Positions 12,266-24,295 of a stretch of DNA of 64,000 bases are shown here, piece after piece. Source of the stretch: Branchiostoma floridae. Lineage: Eukaryota; Chordata; Leptocardii; Amphioxiformes; Branchiostomatidae. Under the pieces are notes generated by a model. The model worked only from the letters and a program-made list of their open reading frames with translations. It ran no database searches and was not told the origin of the DNA. The stretch lies in NCBI RefSeq assembly GCF_000003815.2, contig NC_049995.1:1011575-1075574 (forward strand), in the 5' to 3' direction. Both the position numbers and the translations under genes were made by a program. The first letter of the stretch is position 1. Every line of letters starts with the position of its first letter.

Positions 12266-12678
12266 GTTGTGTGTGTGTTGTAATCAAGAAATAAAAGTGT
12301 GATCACAGTAGAGTACTGGTACGAACGTACAGTAGTCTCGGGTCCAGACCTTTAATGTCCATTATATAGAGTGTCCATTCTCGCATGGGATAAATTTAAT
12401 TTTGGACAGTCCATTTTTTTTCATAAGGAGGAGGGTGGAGTGAAAAATAATGAATTTGCTCATAAGCAAATACTGGCATTTCTAGTAAATTTTCTTCTCA
12501 CCTCGAAATTAAACAGGGGAGCTACATTCACGTAAGGTGACGAGGGGTGAAATTCGCTCCGTGGATCCCTCAGGAATAAGTGATATTTGAAAATCAGTAG
12601 GTACGTGGTGAGACAAACAGTCGTACAGTGTGATCAGGGCTGTGTACATGTGAATCGTGCCGTTATTGCCTTGAAATA

Positions 12679-12866
12679 CTGTAAATGCAGAAACCTTCGC
12701 GGTTTTGGCGGTGCCCGCTTCGCCGCGAACTTAAAACCACCGCGAACATTTTCTATGGCAGTAAGAGACTACAGTGCATGGTGCTACCGCGAACTTAAAA
12801 CCACCACGAAAAGTAATTTTTCCGCTACCTCGAAATTAAATCCCCGCGACTTAAATGCATTTACAG
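12679..12866 (+). mobile_element. CCGCGAA-type MITE, complete, TA-flanked
   Basis: Starts CTGTAAATGCAG and ends ATGCATTTACAG, inverted termini of about 12 bp, flanked by TA on both sides. The interior has repeated CCGCGAAC/TTCGCGG words. The TA duplication is the Tc1/mariner-type target; a filled/empty comparison at 60.8 kb supports it. Confidence 0.85.
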
Positions 12867-14560
12867 TATACAAGACATTGTTAAAATGTTGAATAAGATT
12901 CCATTCGACAGTATTCTAAGTAGAAAGAAGTGACGATCTGACTTTCAGCAGAGCAAGTTGACCCGCACACCACAGGCCACAGCGTTTTTTTATTCTTCCC
13001 TCCAAAATCACTGTGTCGACTGCAAAGGAATGATCACCTTGATTTGAATTTGGTTGGAGTTAAATGTCTTCGTACTAAAACGTTAACAATTGTGTCCCGA
13101 AATCTAGCTAGCTCAGAAATTACAAATCGCCGTCAGTGCCCCTCGTCTGTTACATTGCAAACCGCCATGTACCGCCCCGACAGTGCCGTGTTGAAAACAC
13201 TTCTAATGTCCAGTTTGCTTGAGGACTCGTGATTTACTGACCAGGGAAGGTTACGCTCCCTTGACCTGACATAGCTGGTCTTTATTCCCAGCCGGACCGG
13301 TCAGCATTGTAGATATTGAGCATGAACGAATCTGCGGCTATAAATCTCCAACCTACCGCTGTTATGGCGGGAAAGGTTTTCTGCTGCTGGGCATCGTGAC
13401 AAAGAAGTGGGGAGAATGGGCAAAAATCAGCGTAACCCGGGCAACATAAATCTTCAGACGTGCGGAGTTGTCCGGAGGGGAGGCCATTGTAATGTTAAGC
13501 TGGCGCGGTTTTTACGAGCGAGGAGGAAGAATGGCCGAGATGTATTTACGAGCGGCTGTTTTCCCGCAGACGTAAGTTCCCAGGGTACGGAATCTAGTCC
13601 CTACACAACATGAATGACAAACTCACCAACAGAAAGGGCAGAAAACCTCACACAAAACTTTGCAACGCGGTGTGAAGAAGTATTTCAGATCTTTAAACCG
13701 ACTCGTCAGGGAATTTGAGCGGAAATTTGAGCGACGGTCGTCGAGGATAAAACTCCACAGAAATATTTTGGATGATAAGAATATAGCCAGAGTCGAATTC
13801 ACAGCAAAGCTAAGCTAGCTAGCAAAATGACAATGCTCCATAATACAGACATTTTGTGGCACGATATTTTTGTTCACCGACTTCGCGCCTAAAACTGCGG
13901 ACTCAGGTACATACAATCTGGACTCTATTCTTTGTTGTATGTCATTTGATCTGGAAGGCCACAGGTAAAATTTATCGAAGGGTTGGAAAATACAGAAAAT
14001 CTCGAACTGTGTTCACTTTACAGAAGTCTTTCGAAACCAATCAGTTTGCGCGTGACAAAGTGCAGAGGCTTTTTCCTTGTATATTTAGCGAAAGTACTGT
14101 TCCCTTTTCCATGAGCCCAAGTCAGCTTTCAAATCCAAACGATGTGTGAAATGTTGTAACGCAAAGTGTCAAATGGAACGACGCTACGTAATAAAACTTG
14201 CTCACCTTTTGACGTTTACAGCCACTAGCTTTGCCCCTACATTCTGGCAGATACATTTCTCTACAAAAACGGGGTGGGCACCACTTAAACCCGCTGTACG
14301 ACTGTCCTGTGTGGCGGCGGCGGCGGCGGCATGTACGTCATCGCCCGACTGCTAGCTGGCAGCGGTCCGCACGTGGGAGTCACGCGGCGGTGTCACGTAC
14401 AGACCAAGACCCCGCTCACTGAAAGCAAGTCGCTCGGTAGACATTCGGACAAAATACCCGTTTGGCTAGCGACGTACGCGTGTTCGTGGTATTCTGTATT
14501 TATAAGTTAACCATGAAGGGGCTGTGAAAAAAAAAAACCATTAAATTGTACACGGGTCCC

Positions 14561-14561
<1 letters not shown>
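12867..14561. other. No gene seen; GC-richer patches
   Basis: No recognisable exon. Two GC-richer patches are present, about 13350-13600 and 14270-14450; the latter contains a (GGC)6 tract at 14313-14330. They could be promoter-like, but no transcript can be traced. Confidence 0.4.
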
Positions 14562-14631
<70 letters not shown>

Positions 14632-14672
14632 GTGTGTGTGTGTGTGAGCGTGTGTGTGTGTGTGTGTGTGTG
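14562..14672. repeat. (GT)n microsatellite
   Basis: About 110 bp of nearly pure GT repeats with two small interruptions (GTGCGTG and GTGAGCG). Confidence 0.98.
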
Positions 14673-15059
14673 TTGAAAGAGTTAATCTAAACTAGGATTG
14701 AATAGTTAGTAGCTAGATGAAATTAATATATGTAAATGAATATGAGGACTTCAAAAGCAATCATAACAGTCAAATACTTTGTATCATCTTATAAACAGAG
14801 TTAGACAACGACGGCAACAGAACAGAACAGAGCTGTACTTCAGAGCAGACGTACTTGACTTCTGGTATTAGACTGCCCTCTAGCGAGGTTTACAGGTACT
14901 GTGATCAGACAATCTGTAAGTTGATGTCGTCCTTTGTGTCTCAAGGAAAAATATCCCTTGCCACGGAAACATACTCGCTGCCTGCAGTAGATGTGTTCCT
15001 GCAATGCTCTACAATGTACATTTTAAGAGCAAAGCTTGTCATTTATGAAGCCAGCACCA

Positions 15060-15395
15060 GGACCCTACAACATTTGTTTGTTTGTTTATTTGTTTATTAA
15101 AATTCACCACACAGAAGGAACAGGTGATGATACCTTTGCTGGCCCTCGCCCCGACGTGAAAATACAATAGATACAGCAGACTAAGATTAATAAAAAAAAC
15201 ACGACATAATCAATCGATCAGACTACCGAGCCCTTAAATCCTGGCAGGAGGCGCACTTACATGCAGTAGACCAGGTACAGAGGTTATCGGATACAAAGTG
15301 ACTTCTGAATCTATCAACAGTAGATTTCACAAGTAGCTGTTTGAAAGACAATAAGTCTGACTGGTGTGACGACACAGCTCCTATGTTGCGAACGG
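15060..15395 (-). mobile_element. 3' end of a LINE, inverted
   Basis: The minus strand ends an open frame at 15226 with a segment of the type SFKQLLVKSTVDRF, then CTWSTACKCASC. The LINE fragment at 30.8 kb ends comparably with CTWVTHCQCPSC. The 3' untranslated part runs to a (TTTG)n/(AACA)n tail at 15073-15100. Only the extreme C-terminus is retained. Confidence 0.6.
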
Positions 15396-15397
15396 GA

Positions 15398-15590
15398 TGT
15401 GGGATCATGTGGCGCAATCGGTAAGGTGTTTGACCCAGACCCCAGAGGTAACGGGTTCGAAACCGCTGATGTTTCGCCGATGTTGTTCCCATGGGAAAGG
15501 CACTTCACACGACTCTCCTCACTTCATTCAGGTGAAAATGAGACCTAGCGTCTGTCGGATAGGACGTTAAATTGAGGTCCCACCTCGACA
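15398..15590 (+). mobile_element. tRNA-derived SINE
   Basis: A-box-like TGGCGCAATCGG (about 15410) and B box GGGTTCGAAACC (15453) precede the body GGGAAAGGCACTTCACACGA and CCTCACTTCATTCAGGTG. It is the least degraded SINE head in the window. It abuts the LINE tail on its left. Confidence 0.75.
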
Positions 15591-15774
15591 ATGTTAAAGA
15601 GAAAAGAGTAGGGGGTCTTTCCTATTTGTCACAAATTCATATTGTTTACAAAGTAAAAATCACATTTACTTTGTTTACCAAGTAAAAATCATCAAATAAG
15701 GAATATGAATTTGTCACTAATTGATATTCCTTATTTATTTAGACAAATCTTTCATTGCAAAACATATCTGTTCC

Positions 15775-15965
15775 TACATTTACAGTATCACCAAAAAGCG
15801 AGTAGTAACTTTATAGTATTAGAATATGATCATTGTGTTGGTTGACATTGTAAATATGCAATGTATTTGTCAACTATCATTTTGTTGCGATCTGTATGTA
15901 CTTAGCCCTGTGGGTATATGTATAGAATAAATGTCTCAATACATTCATTCATTCATTGAAAAAGA
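15775..15965 (+). mobile_element. LINE 3' tail
   Basis: A/T-rich sequence with CTTAGCCCTGTGGGTATATG, GAATAAATGTC and a terminal (ATTC)n run, typical of the 3' end of animal LINE copies. No coding sequence is retained. Confidence 0.4.
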
Positions 15966-16151
15966 GACTGACAGTTACTGTTTGAAGTACAGTACGCACT
16001 ACAATGCAAATATTATGCAAATAAGTATCTTATTAGCATAATATGAATTAATGAGAAGAACTTTATTGCACGACAACTGTAGATGATACAGTGTTTGGCA
16101 ACTTGTACATACAATACATACAGAACAGTTTAACTACATGAGTTATTAGTA

Positions 16152-17234
16152 ACGGGGGCTGCCCTAAGATGCCCCCTTTTTTACACGCTCGAACTCACGG
16201 CGCTACATCACTAGTTGCCAAAGAGTGGTCAAGTTTTGATCAATGAATTTTTAACACATTCATCTAGAGACCATACTTGAATAAGGAAGGCATCCATACT
16301 GTTCATGAACCCTTCACCCTCCGCGTTACAACTGGAAAACACCGAGGACGTTATCGTGAATATAAATTCCGATTTTGAGCCGCGTGAAACAGTGCGCCCT
16401 AACTTGCCCCGCTTTTGGAATTTGCTCTCTTCGGAAGCTGGTGACCAATTCAGACAAACATAAATAAAAATTCTAATTTCATGATATATTAGCTTTCTTT
16501 TGACTGTAGAATTGTGATTGTGTGTGCTTCTTGTCTCCCGCGAGGAGGGCTAAGTCATTCACAATCCAGGTCGTGTTTTCATGGGAAATGGGCGAAATGC
16601 ACTGAATGCGACGGCCCGACTAACAAAATCATTACGAAAAACGACAACGCCAAAATCACGAAAAAACTCTGTGTACGTATTGGGAAACATATTCGACATC
16701 ACTCTGTGAAGTTTCATTTTTATAGACGGTACGAATCATTTTTAAAGTAACAAATCTTTTGGACGTTCGCTCGTCTGCCACCTGCGGGGCCACGCTCCCT
16801 GGGGAAAACAACGGCGGTGATGCTTATGTTTTTTTTTCTATGGCCGGTCTTCTTCTCAACAAACATTTGAAGACTAATATTTGTAGTGTTTTGTGAAGCT
16901 TTGTTCCTTATGTATATGACAGTTAACTTGTGTGGCTGTTTTTTATTGGTTGTTTATTTATGGCCACGAGCCACCAATACCTAGTAACAGGTCACTGACC
17001 ACAGTGATTCGGCAGTACCAATATTATTGTGAAAATTATGTCTTAAAAAAAGGGGGAAGTGAACATGTTTAAAAAAAAATTAATAGAAAAAAAAGGTGTT
17101 TGTTTGGACTTGGTTTATTTACCTCTCTAATCATCATAGTCAGTGGCAACAAACACGGCGTATTTTTTTGCATAATAAAATCAGCAAAAAATCCGGGCAT
17201 CTTAGGACAGGGGGCATCTTAGGGCGGCCCCCGT
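16152..17234. mobile_element. 1.08-kb DNA element with 24-bp inverted termini
   Basis: The left end ACGGGGGCTGCCCTAAGATG continues to CCCCC. The right end is its reverse complement with one change. TA lies on each side (16150-16151 and 17235-17236), as for Tc1/mariner-type insertion. The interior holds no recognisable transposase, so it is non-autonomous. Confidence 0.85.
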
Positions 17235-17287
17235 TATCTGAAAATCTAAGAAACTAATCTATTTTACACATGGTATCAGGCTAGCAA

Positions 17288-18275
17288 TCAGGCTAGCATT
17301 ATGTACTGGTTCATGATAGTATAATATCGTCTCGTTTTAAAATGAGTTATACATAAATATAATAAATTGACCGACATAAGCAGATATATCAGCAGGACAT
17401 GATTGGTAGGTGGTAACATTGTATCAGATTTGCATTTAATAGACTGTAACATTTTTTGTCTCACTCTATTATAAGTTGGACAATCCATTATAAAGTGGGA
17501 TTTATTTTCAATATTATCATGGCATGTTGGACACAGTCTCTCACTGGCTGGTGTGTCGATTTGTAGGGAGTGGGCACTAATTCTTAGTTTCGTAATGATA
17601 TTTCTAAAGGATTTGTTTTGAACAGTTAAAAGGTAATTTTCGCGACAGAAATCTTTTTTGATTCTGCAGTAAGTATTAAGTTTGCTTAGACTTCTTATTT
17701 CTTGTCTCCAGCCAGAGAGAAATGTGTCTATCAGGCGGTTTTTGAATAAATTTCCAAACTGATTGGCGTTCACGGCAGGGTTGAGCCAAACAGTTTGGAA
17801 GCCATGTCTACATATAATGTCTTGTACATGGATATCCCAGTCTTGTTGTAGCTGAACAGAAGTATTATATGCTTTCTTTACAAGTCTTTCATTTGGGAGG
17901 CTATGTAATCTAAGCCAGTATTTTATCAAGTGTGTTAAACTTTGTGAATCAATGTATAGAGGAAAAACTCCTAGCTCACCCCTGACCGCGGCGTTAATAG
18001 AGCTTTTGGGAACGCCGAGTGTAATTTTGCAATAGTTCAACAGTACAAACTCTAAATCCGCAATTTCGTAAGATACTGTTGGTTGCTGTAGTGTTACGTT
18101 TTGTCTGTTAAGTATGTTTGATTGATAGATAATGTTTAGTTTGTCACTGTATTTTTGAAATCGAACAAGGACAGGGCGCGGTGTGGAAGTGTCTGATGTT
18201 TTGCCGATACGAGAAGCTCTGAGGATGTGAATTTCTGATCCCAGGCAGTGTCGTACTGAGGATCCTAGCTACTGG
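17288..18275 (-). mobile_element. LINE remnant: ORF1-like segment joined in frame to ORF2 C-terminus
   Basis: From about 18275 the minus strand stays open to 17288. The first ~90 residues look like the C-terminal part of an L1-type ORF1 RNA-binding protein (EIHILRASRIGK, then RPVLVRFQKYSDK). The following ~250 residues look like the C-terminus of a non-LTR reverse transcriptase (ITLGVPKSSINAAVRGELG, then RLCPTCHDNIENKSHFIMDC, a zinc-knuckle-like region). Normally several kilobases separate these parts. The simplest reading is an internal deletion that happened to keep the frame. No start codon context marks this as a host gene. Confidence 0.65.
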
Positions 18276-19030
18276 TATTCTCACATTGACATTCTTCTAT
18301 ACCATGGAATATAAGGTCTCATTAATTCATTATCTCTATATATATCTTTCTTAATGTCATATTTTGCTAACGTCCTACTTCAGGAAGATTGGAGCATTTC
18401 GTCTTTGGGTTAGACCAATGATGTTAAGATTTGAAAACCTTTGTCTGATATTATTCCCCTTTATCAAATTTGCGTGTGTCACTTACAATACCTTCCTTAT
18501 TACGAAAATAAGGCCTTGATCTGCATAATTAATCCCCATGGATGTCCCTCTCATCCCAAGTTACGTATGCAATCAATATGAAGCTCTTGTCATTTAACAT
18601 AATTAACATTCAAATATTCCTTCTTAACTATGCAAATCAAGTCCCAATTTGCACACTGGTACCTTGGCTTTCATCAAATTTGCCCGCAGTTAAAAAACTG
18701 TGTTCAGTTCATTCATACTTGCTATACGTATCCTTTTCAAAGTGTACAATTGATATGCCTCCTGCAGTTCCAAATAAAGCTTATAGGGGGACCAACTTAT
18801 GCTAAACATCCCGACCACACGTTTCCTCCAACACGTTTGCCCAAATCAAGGGATATTACAAGGGGAGTACAATAACATGTCGCCAGGGGCGAAAAGTCTT
18901 CTTACTTTAAGGAATCATCAACTTCTAAATATACTGAATCCCTTTACTAAGAATCCACCCAGACTTTCCGGAGTAATCGTGTTGAAAAACAGACACATAA
19001 ACGGTGTCAGGACGTTTCGGCACTAGGATG
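18276..19030. other. A/T-rich, no gene seen
   Basis: Contains several words shared with the A/T-rich repeat family (TTATGCAAATC, CTGCATAATTAAT). Open frames are short and unrecognised. Confidence 0.4.
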
Positions 19031-19034
19031 ATTC

Positions 19035-19487
19035 GTCACCAGGACAATTTGGCACCTGGCAGGATAATTCAGCACCTGGCAGGACAGTACGGCACCTGGC
19101 AGGACAATTCAGTACCTAGCAGGACAGTACAGCACCTGACAGGATAATTCAGCACCTGGCATGACAGTACGGCACCTGACAGGATAATTCAGCTCCTGGC
19201 AGGACAGTACGGCACCTGGCAGGACAATTCAGCACCTGGCAGGACAGTACGGCACTTGGCAGGACAGTACGGCACCTGGCAGGACAATTCAGCACCTGGC
19301 AGGGCAGGACAGTACGGCACTTGGCAGGATAATTCAGTACCTGGCAGGACGATTCGGCACATGGCAGAAAAAAATAGCATCCGGCAGGACAATTCAGCAC
19401 CTGGCAGGACGATTCAGCACCTGGCAGGACGATTTGGCACCTGGTTGGACGATTTCGCACCTGGCAGGATGATTCGGCACCTGGCAA
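19035..19487. repeat. 20-bp minisatellite, about 22 copies
   Basis: The unit is close to CACCTGGCAGGACAATTCAG, with two main variants (AATTCAG and AGTACGG) that partly alternate. It stays open in several frames on both strands, giving artificial repeat peptides. Copies in the middle are nearly identical while both edges are more diverged, the usual pattern of slippage or unequal exchange. Confidence 0.95.
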
Positions 19488-20527
19488 ATTTGGGATTTTT
19501 CCATCCTAATACAAAATTGTATATTTTTAACTCCTGTGCTTTAATTGGTACATGGTGCTAACATTAGATGACCTGAGATTTGGCGCACTGTTGCCTGGGA
19601 CAGATGCGCACATGACTTCGTTCACACGTCCGGCATAACTACTTCAAAATTACCGATTTGTGGAGTTTTTGTTCTATTTTCCATCAGGCGAACCAACTGA
19701 CATTCTTTTTCTTACCAGGGATGCCCACTTTTTTACGCGGCGACAGTGCAATGTTCTGAAATAAAGGTTGTGTATGTATGCTTGTCTGGAGTCAATTGAG
19801 TGAAACTACACACGCCATCACTGCAGCGTTACAGACTTGAAGCATTTTCTCAATGATTATGCAAATTAGGTCTTCATTTGCATAATTTTATCTATCAGTG
19901 CTCCTCTCTTTCTCAATTACATAGAAAGTTTTGATGAATATCTAAATGTGATCTCAGAAAATAAATATGTCCCGGGAGCCACTGCCTTCAAGTACACATG
20001 GCTGTATCAGCGACTTTGTTAAAAGGGCATTCCACTCCAGAAGGGGGTGGTGCTTTCCAATAGATAATGTGTCAATGAACACATAATCAGCCGAATTTTG
20101 TGGAATTCACATTGCGCGATGGGTGTTTTGTAAAACATTATGACACTCACTAAACCCATGCAGACCCTACCCATGAATTCCCTATACGCATAGACACTAT
20201 GTTTATTGTGCATATTTTTTGAATAAATGAGGATCGCTAAGCACACCGAAAAGGCAAATTGCTCATAAGATAGCAATGAACACATAACAAGACTAGATTT
20301 CTTAGCGATCCTGAAATTAGTTTTGTAACCTTACCTAAAAGGTTTACATTGTATTCAGCCATAGGATTAATTCAATCAGAGGGTACTTGGGGAGTTTAGT
20401 AGAAGACTGAATGCTTTTGAGGCACGTGGAGCAAATGGGTACTTTATCGTATAATGTGAAGTAGTGTGCATTTATTACTTCCTAAAATTAATATCTATCT
20501 GGGTATAACACTCCCGTGTGGAGCGGA
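19488..20527. other. No gene seen
   Basis: A/T-rich sequence with no recognisable exon or complete repeat. Some TGCAAATTAGG words relate it loosely to the A/T-rich repeat family. Confidence 0.4.
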
Positions 20528-20984
20528 ATGCACTGCATGAAAACCGCTCTTTAAGCTCTCTTAAAGTGTGCTTAAATAAGCCGTATCGGCATTCTTTAAG
20601 TTAAATTACGTAATGGTTACGCATTCGTAAATATTAGTTTAAGCCATAATTACGTGCGTCCGTAATGAGCACGTAGTGGCACACATTTAAGCAACATTTA
20701 AGCATCGTAAAATATACTTAATTCGGAATGATTTCACTACCTTTAAGCTCTGTAAAGTTTCGTAAATAATGTGGTTTAAGTTGTCTTAAAGTTTTCTTAA
20801 AGAGTAATTAATGGCACTCATTTAAGATCTGTAAATTAGTTGTAAATATCAATGTTTTAAGCTCGATATGATATCCTTCATTTTAATGATTTTGCATACT
20901 ACGATCACATGTCAGTGAATGTATCTTTATTGTAATGTAGTGTAGTGTAATGTTATGTAATTCAAGTATACTTTCATTTTTTTT

Positions 20985-21257
20985 TTATGGCCAGCACTTG
21001 TTGTGTTCCAATGTTTGTGCATATACTAGTGCGCAGTCAAATATGCCATGTCTAGCTCTGGCATCTATGGCGTGATGCATCCACTCCTGGACCAGTAGAA
21101 TATCTTGATTTCTGCATTCTTCGTCCAGCTCCATCCATATAAATCTTTCAGGCCTCCATGTCATCTGGAAACGATCAACTTGCATGGCTGGAGCATGCCA
21201 GTTATACTCATAGAGTCGAATAGCTAGCTTGTACAGTCCTTGGTACGGTCTGGCCAA
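20985..21257 (-). CDS. Unrecognised 90-codon open frame inside the CACTA-like element
   Basis: The frame is rich in Trp, Met and charged residues (WRPERFIWMELDEE) and does not look like a low-complexity artefact. It starts MARPYQGLYKLA and ends LEHNKCWP. I do not recognise a family, and CACTA transposase motifs are not visible. It could be a remnant of a transposon-carried or captured gene. It has no neighbouring exon that I can link. Confidence 0.25.
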   Translation of the reverse strand: MARPYQGLYKLAIRLYEYNWHAPAMQVDRFQMTWRPERFIWMELDEECRNQDILLVQEWMHHAIDARARHGIFDCALVYAQTLEHNKCWP

Positions 21258-21325
21258 TCCAATTCTACCCTGGTTGCTAGAAAACAGCGCTCAGCGTCTA
21301 CGAGTATTTCCCGTAAATCGAATTA

Positions 21326-21705
21326 GCTACCCTTGTTATCACAGCGCTAGCCAGCGGGCCGGCGTAACTCCCCGGGCCGGCTACGGGGCATGTTGCTAGG
21401 GGCCCGGGGGAGTTACGCCGCTGCGCTCCCTTGGCCAGCTACCGCTGTACTCTGATAACCAGGGTTATCCAATTCTTCTCCAGGACAGCAATAGTCGACC
21501 GGCCAGGCTACGAGTCTTTCCCGAGACAACAGCAACATGCCCCGTAAATCGAATTAGCTACCCTGGTTATCGGAGTACAGCGCTAGCCGGCGCGGCGGCG
21601 TAACTCCCCGGGCCGGCTACGGGGCAATTGTTGCTAGGAGCCCGGAGAGTTACGCCGCCGCGCTCCCTTGGCCGGCTAGCGCTGCAGTCTGATAACCAGG
21701 ATGAT
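21326..21705. repeat. Two copies of a GC-rich fold-back unit
   Basis: At about 21326-21470 and 21560-21705 the same hairpin occurs: arms beginning TTATC(A)GAGTACAGCGCTAGC-like sequence and CGGCGTAACTCCCCGGGCC, folding onto GAGTTACGCCGC(C/T)GCGCTCCC and CTGATAACCAGG. The copies are separated by about 90 bp containing AATAGTCGACCGG. A MITE duplicated inside the larger element is likely. Confidence 0.6.
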
Positions 21706-22304
21706 CCAATTCTTGTCCAAGACAGCAATAGTCGACCGGTAAGCTCACGGCTTTGTTGTTCTTGGTGACCGTACGGTATTCGCGTCCTGGAGCCATTATA
21801 TTCCGCTTCCCCTGGGTTATACATTGGAGCTGCCGCAAGACCGTGGGTCCACACACACACAAGCAAGCTAGCCTCCTTCACCGGCCTCTCTGGGAATCTT
21901 GGCAATTTTTTTTTGGGGGGGGGGGGGGGGGCTTTTGGTCGATTCGCGATTTTTAACCGGGAATATGCCGGGAAAGGAATATATGCCGGGAAAGGAATAT
22001 ACACCGGAAAGCTTGTACGGGCTAGGCGAAATCGGCTTCCCAGTAGAAGGGACCAGGAGAGTAATGAACTGTGATGTCGCAATGAGCCGCATTGAATGGT
22101 GGGATATCTCAAGCCACGCTGCGACGCCATTTTAAATGTTTTGAAAGTGTTTTTCCGTCTACCACCGCGAAAGACGGCGTCGAGTTTAAAATTTCAGCGT
22201 AATTTGTGGACAAAAGACTGTAAATAAGAAGGTGAAGAGTTTATCTCTCCGATACGTACCGTCATTTTGCTCAAAATTACGAAATCAACATAATTTTTCC
22301 GGCA

Positions 22305-22404
22305 NNNNNNNNNNNNNNNNNNNNNNNNNNNNNNNNNNNNNNNNNNNNNNNNNNNNNNNNNNNNNNNNNNNNNNNNNNNNNNNNNNNNNNNNNNNNNNNN
22401 NNNN
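22305..22404. other. Assembly gap (100 N)
   Basis: Exactly 100 N inside the CACTA-like element. Confidence 0.99.
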
Positions 22405-23034
22405 CTGTATATTCTCCCTCCAGATACTATGTGGGAAAATGAAACCCTCTGGTGGCCCAACTCCCGTGATAAACTATCTCCTTATACCCAACATAGTTAG
22501 TCTAGTAGAGACCCCATACCGCAAAGTTAATTTTACAGGATCACAACGACGCTAAACACTGGCTACGTTTTCTGACAACAGCTTCCAGATTGAAATAAGT
22601 CGTTCTATGTAGTAGCAAGAGAAAATATCCTCTGTCGGAAATTCCGTGTACAAATCCTTAGAGCGTGCTTTCTGACATTGACGGGCGGACAATGCTAAAA
22701 CCAGGACCGTAGACGTACCGAAACTCACACGGTGGGTCGGTAACGGGTTATGTAGACAGCACTAACCATCGTCTTTCACATGATATTTTGGATTCCCCAA
22801 GGCCCAGTCGCGACCCTTACAACATTTAAGCAACGTAAAAGACCAAGTAAAGATGCGTGTATTTTTAAGCGGGCTTTACTTTGTTCTTAAACCTGTCGTA
22901 AAGATTGAGTGTAAGTTGTGACATTTACGACTGCTTAAAGATAGCTTAAACATTTCTTAACTATGTTCAAATGTTTAAGCTTCATTTACGAAAGGCATTA
23001 AGCATGCTTAATTATCTGATTTCATGCAGTGATG

Positions 23035-24295
23035 CCCCTTTAAGGTCATTTTGTACACCCTGCTGTTGGCTACCCGGGCCAACCTTTTGATGTTTAGTAT
23101 GATGAGGTAACACTAAGTAGCAAAGGGTTGCCAAGTAACAATGTTCTCCATATCACTCACCCTCACTTACTCACTATCCGGTTTAACGTCTGTTGTTCCC
23201 CATCTGTTGGGATTAGACGTGTTTGCACATAGATAAGGCTTGGTGGCCGCTCGCCAACGTCCTCTATCGTTTGGGTTGACACTGCATGCCCGTAGCCAGG
23301 GGGGGTACGGGGGGGTCGGAAGAACCCCCCAAACGCTTGAAAGGTCCGCTTTTTCATGCCTGAAGGTCCACTTTTTCATGTCCAAGAATTTCTTTCACAG
23401 GGCTGACTGATTTCCATTTTTTACTTATAGACCATTTCATTCNNNNNNNNNNNNNNNNNNNNNNNNNNNNNNNNNNNNNNNNNNNNNNNNNNNNNNNNNN
23501 NNNNNNNNNNNNNNNNNNNNNNNNNNNNNNNNNNNNNNNNNNTGTGTCCTGTACGACTATGTACCCCAAGCCTGGTTCTTAGCTGCTCGGTGGACAGGGT
23601 GGCAGCGGACATATGCCATGCGTGATTACCCATAACTTACAGCAGTTATGCAAGAGGACATGAGGAGTTTAACTTTGGTGCCAATTGGGATGCAATCACT
23701 ACGATCCCACAGAGGTGCTTTGGTACCGGAAGCCAGTGCTATGCGTTTCTAATGTCATATGTGAAGTCATTAATCTGTTTTGCTGGGCATTGACTATAGA
23801 TGCCCTTGGGTCACAAACACAAACACGCACATACATAAACAAACACACACACGGCACACAGACACACACAAACATAATAAGCATGGCAATAAAAACTATT
23901 GCCATGGCGACGGTTTTATTGTTTATAAGTATTAATGATTGTTGTTGTAAGTGTGTTGTATTTGTGTTCTATCATTTCGCCTGGCTGTATTTATAAAGAT
24001 TGTTTTATGGATGTTTCTAGAGCATTGCTGTTAACAAGAAAGGTGATCTCTTGTGACGAGTGACCTATCATAAATGTTTTTCATTGATTATACAACTGGG
24101 TTCAATTCCAGCTCTGAGTGCTTTGGCCAGAATGCATCAATTCTGTGGTACAAATGGAGGATGGGGGGTAACAAGCAGTATCCACTACAGGAACTCGCAG
24201 TTCTTTAAAACAAAACGTACTCAACATAAGACAAAAGTTGATCCCCTGGAATGTCGGATATGGCAATGAATAATTTTACCAAGACTTTAAGAAAA
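23035..24295. other. No gene seen; transposon fragments and a gap
   Basis: Includes a GGGGGGTACGG/AACCCCCC segment (23295-23330) typical of a DNA-transposon end, a 100-N gap at 23443-23542 and a (CA)-rich tract at 23813-23875. A block around ATTGCCATGGCGACGG (23898-23913) recurs at 32.75 kb. No exon is recognised. Confidence 0.45.
23443..23542. other. Assembly gap (100 N)
   Basis: Exactly 100 N. Confidence 0.99.

Larger units (their letters stand above)
20531..23031. mobile_element. CACTA (EnSpm)-like non-autonomous element, 2.5 kb
   Basis: The left terminus CACTGCATGAAA is matched by a perfect inverted copy at the right end (TTTCATGCAGTG, 23020-23031). ATG stands immediately outside both ends (20528-20530 and 23032-23034), a 3-bp target duplication. 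About 350 bp inside the left end and 220 bp inside the right end are packed with (T)TTAAGC/GCTTAAA words in both orientations. CACT(A/G) termini, a 3-bp duplication and dense subterminal motifs are together the hallmark of CACTA elements. No transposase is recognisable; the interior holds two fold-back units, a 90-codon frame and a gap. Confidence 0.8.

Noticed and set aside
15398..15470. Functional tRNA gene
   Set aside because: A and B boxes are present but the arms do not fold and a SINE body follows, as in the copies at 6.9 and 9.5 kb.
19149..19487. Long minus-strand repeat peptide (PGAESSCQV type) and its plus-strand partner
   Set aside because: It is produced by the 20-bp minisatellite, which is open in several frames; no start, splice or homology support.
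21567..22130. 187-codon minus-strand frame
   Set aside because: Crosses a G homopolymer and the GC-rich fold-back units; no protein resemblance.
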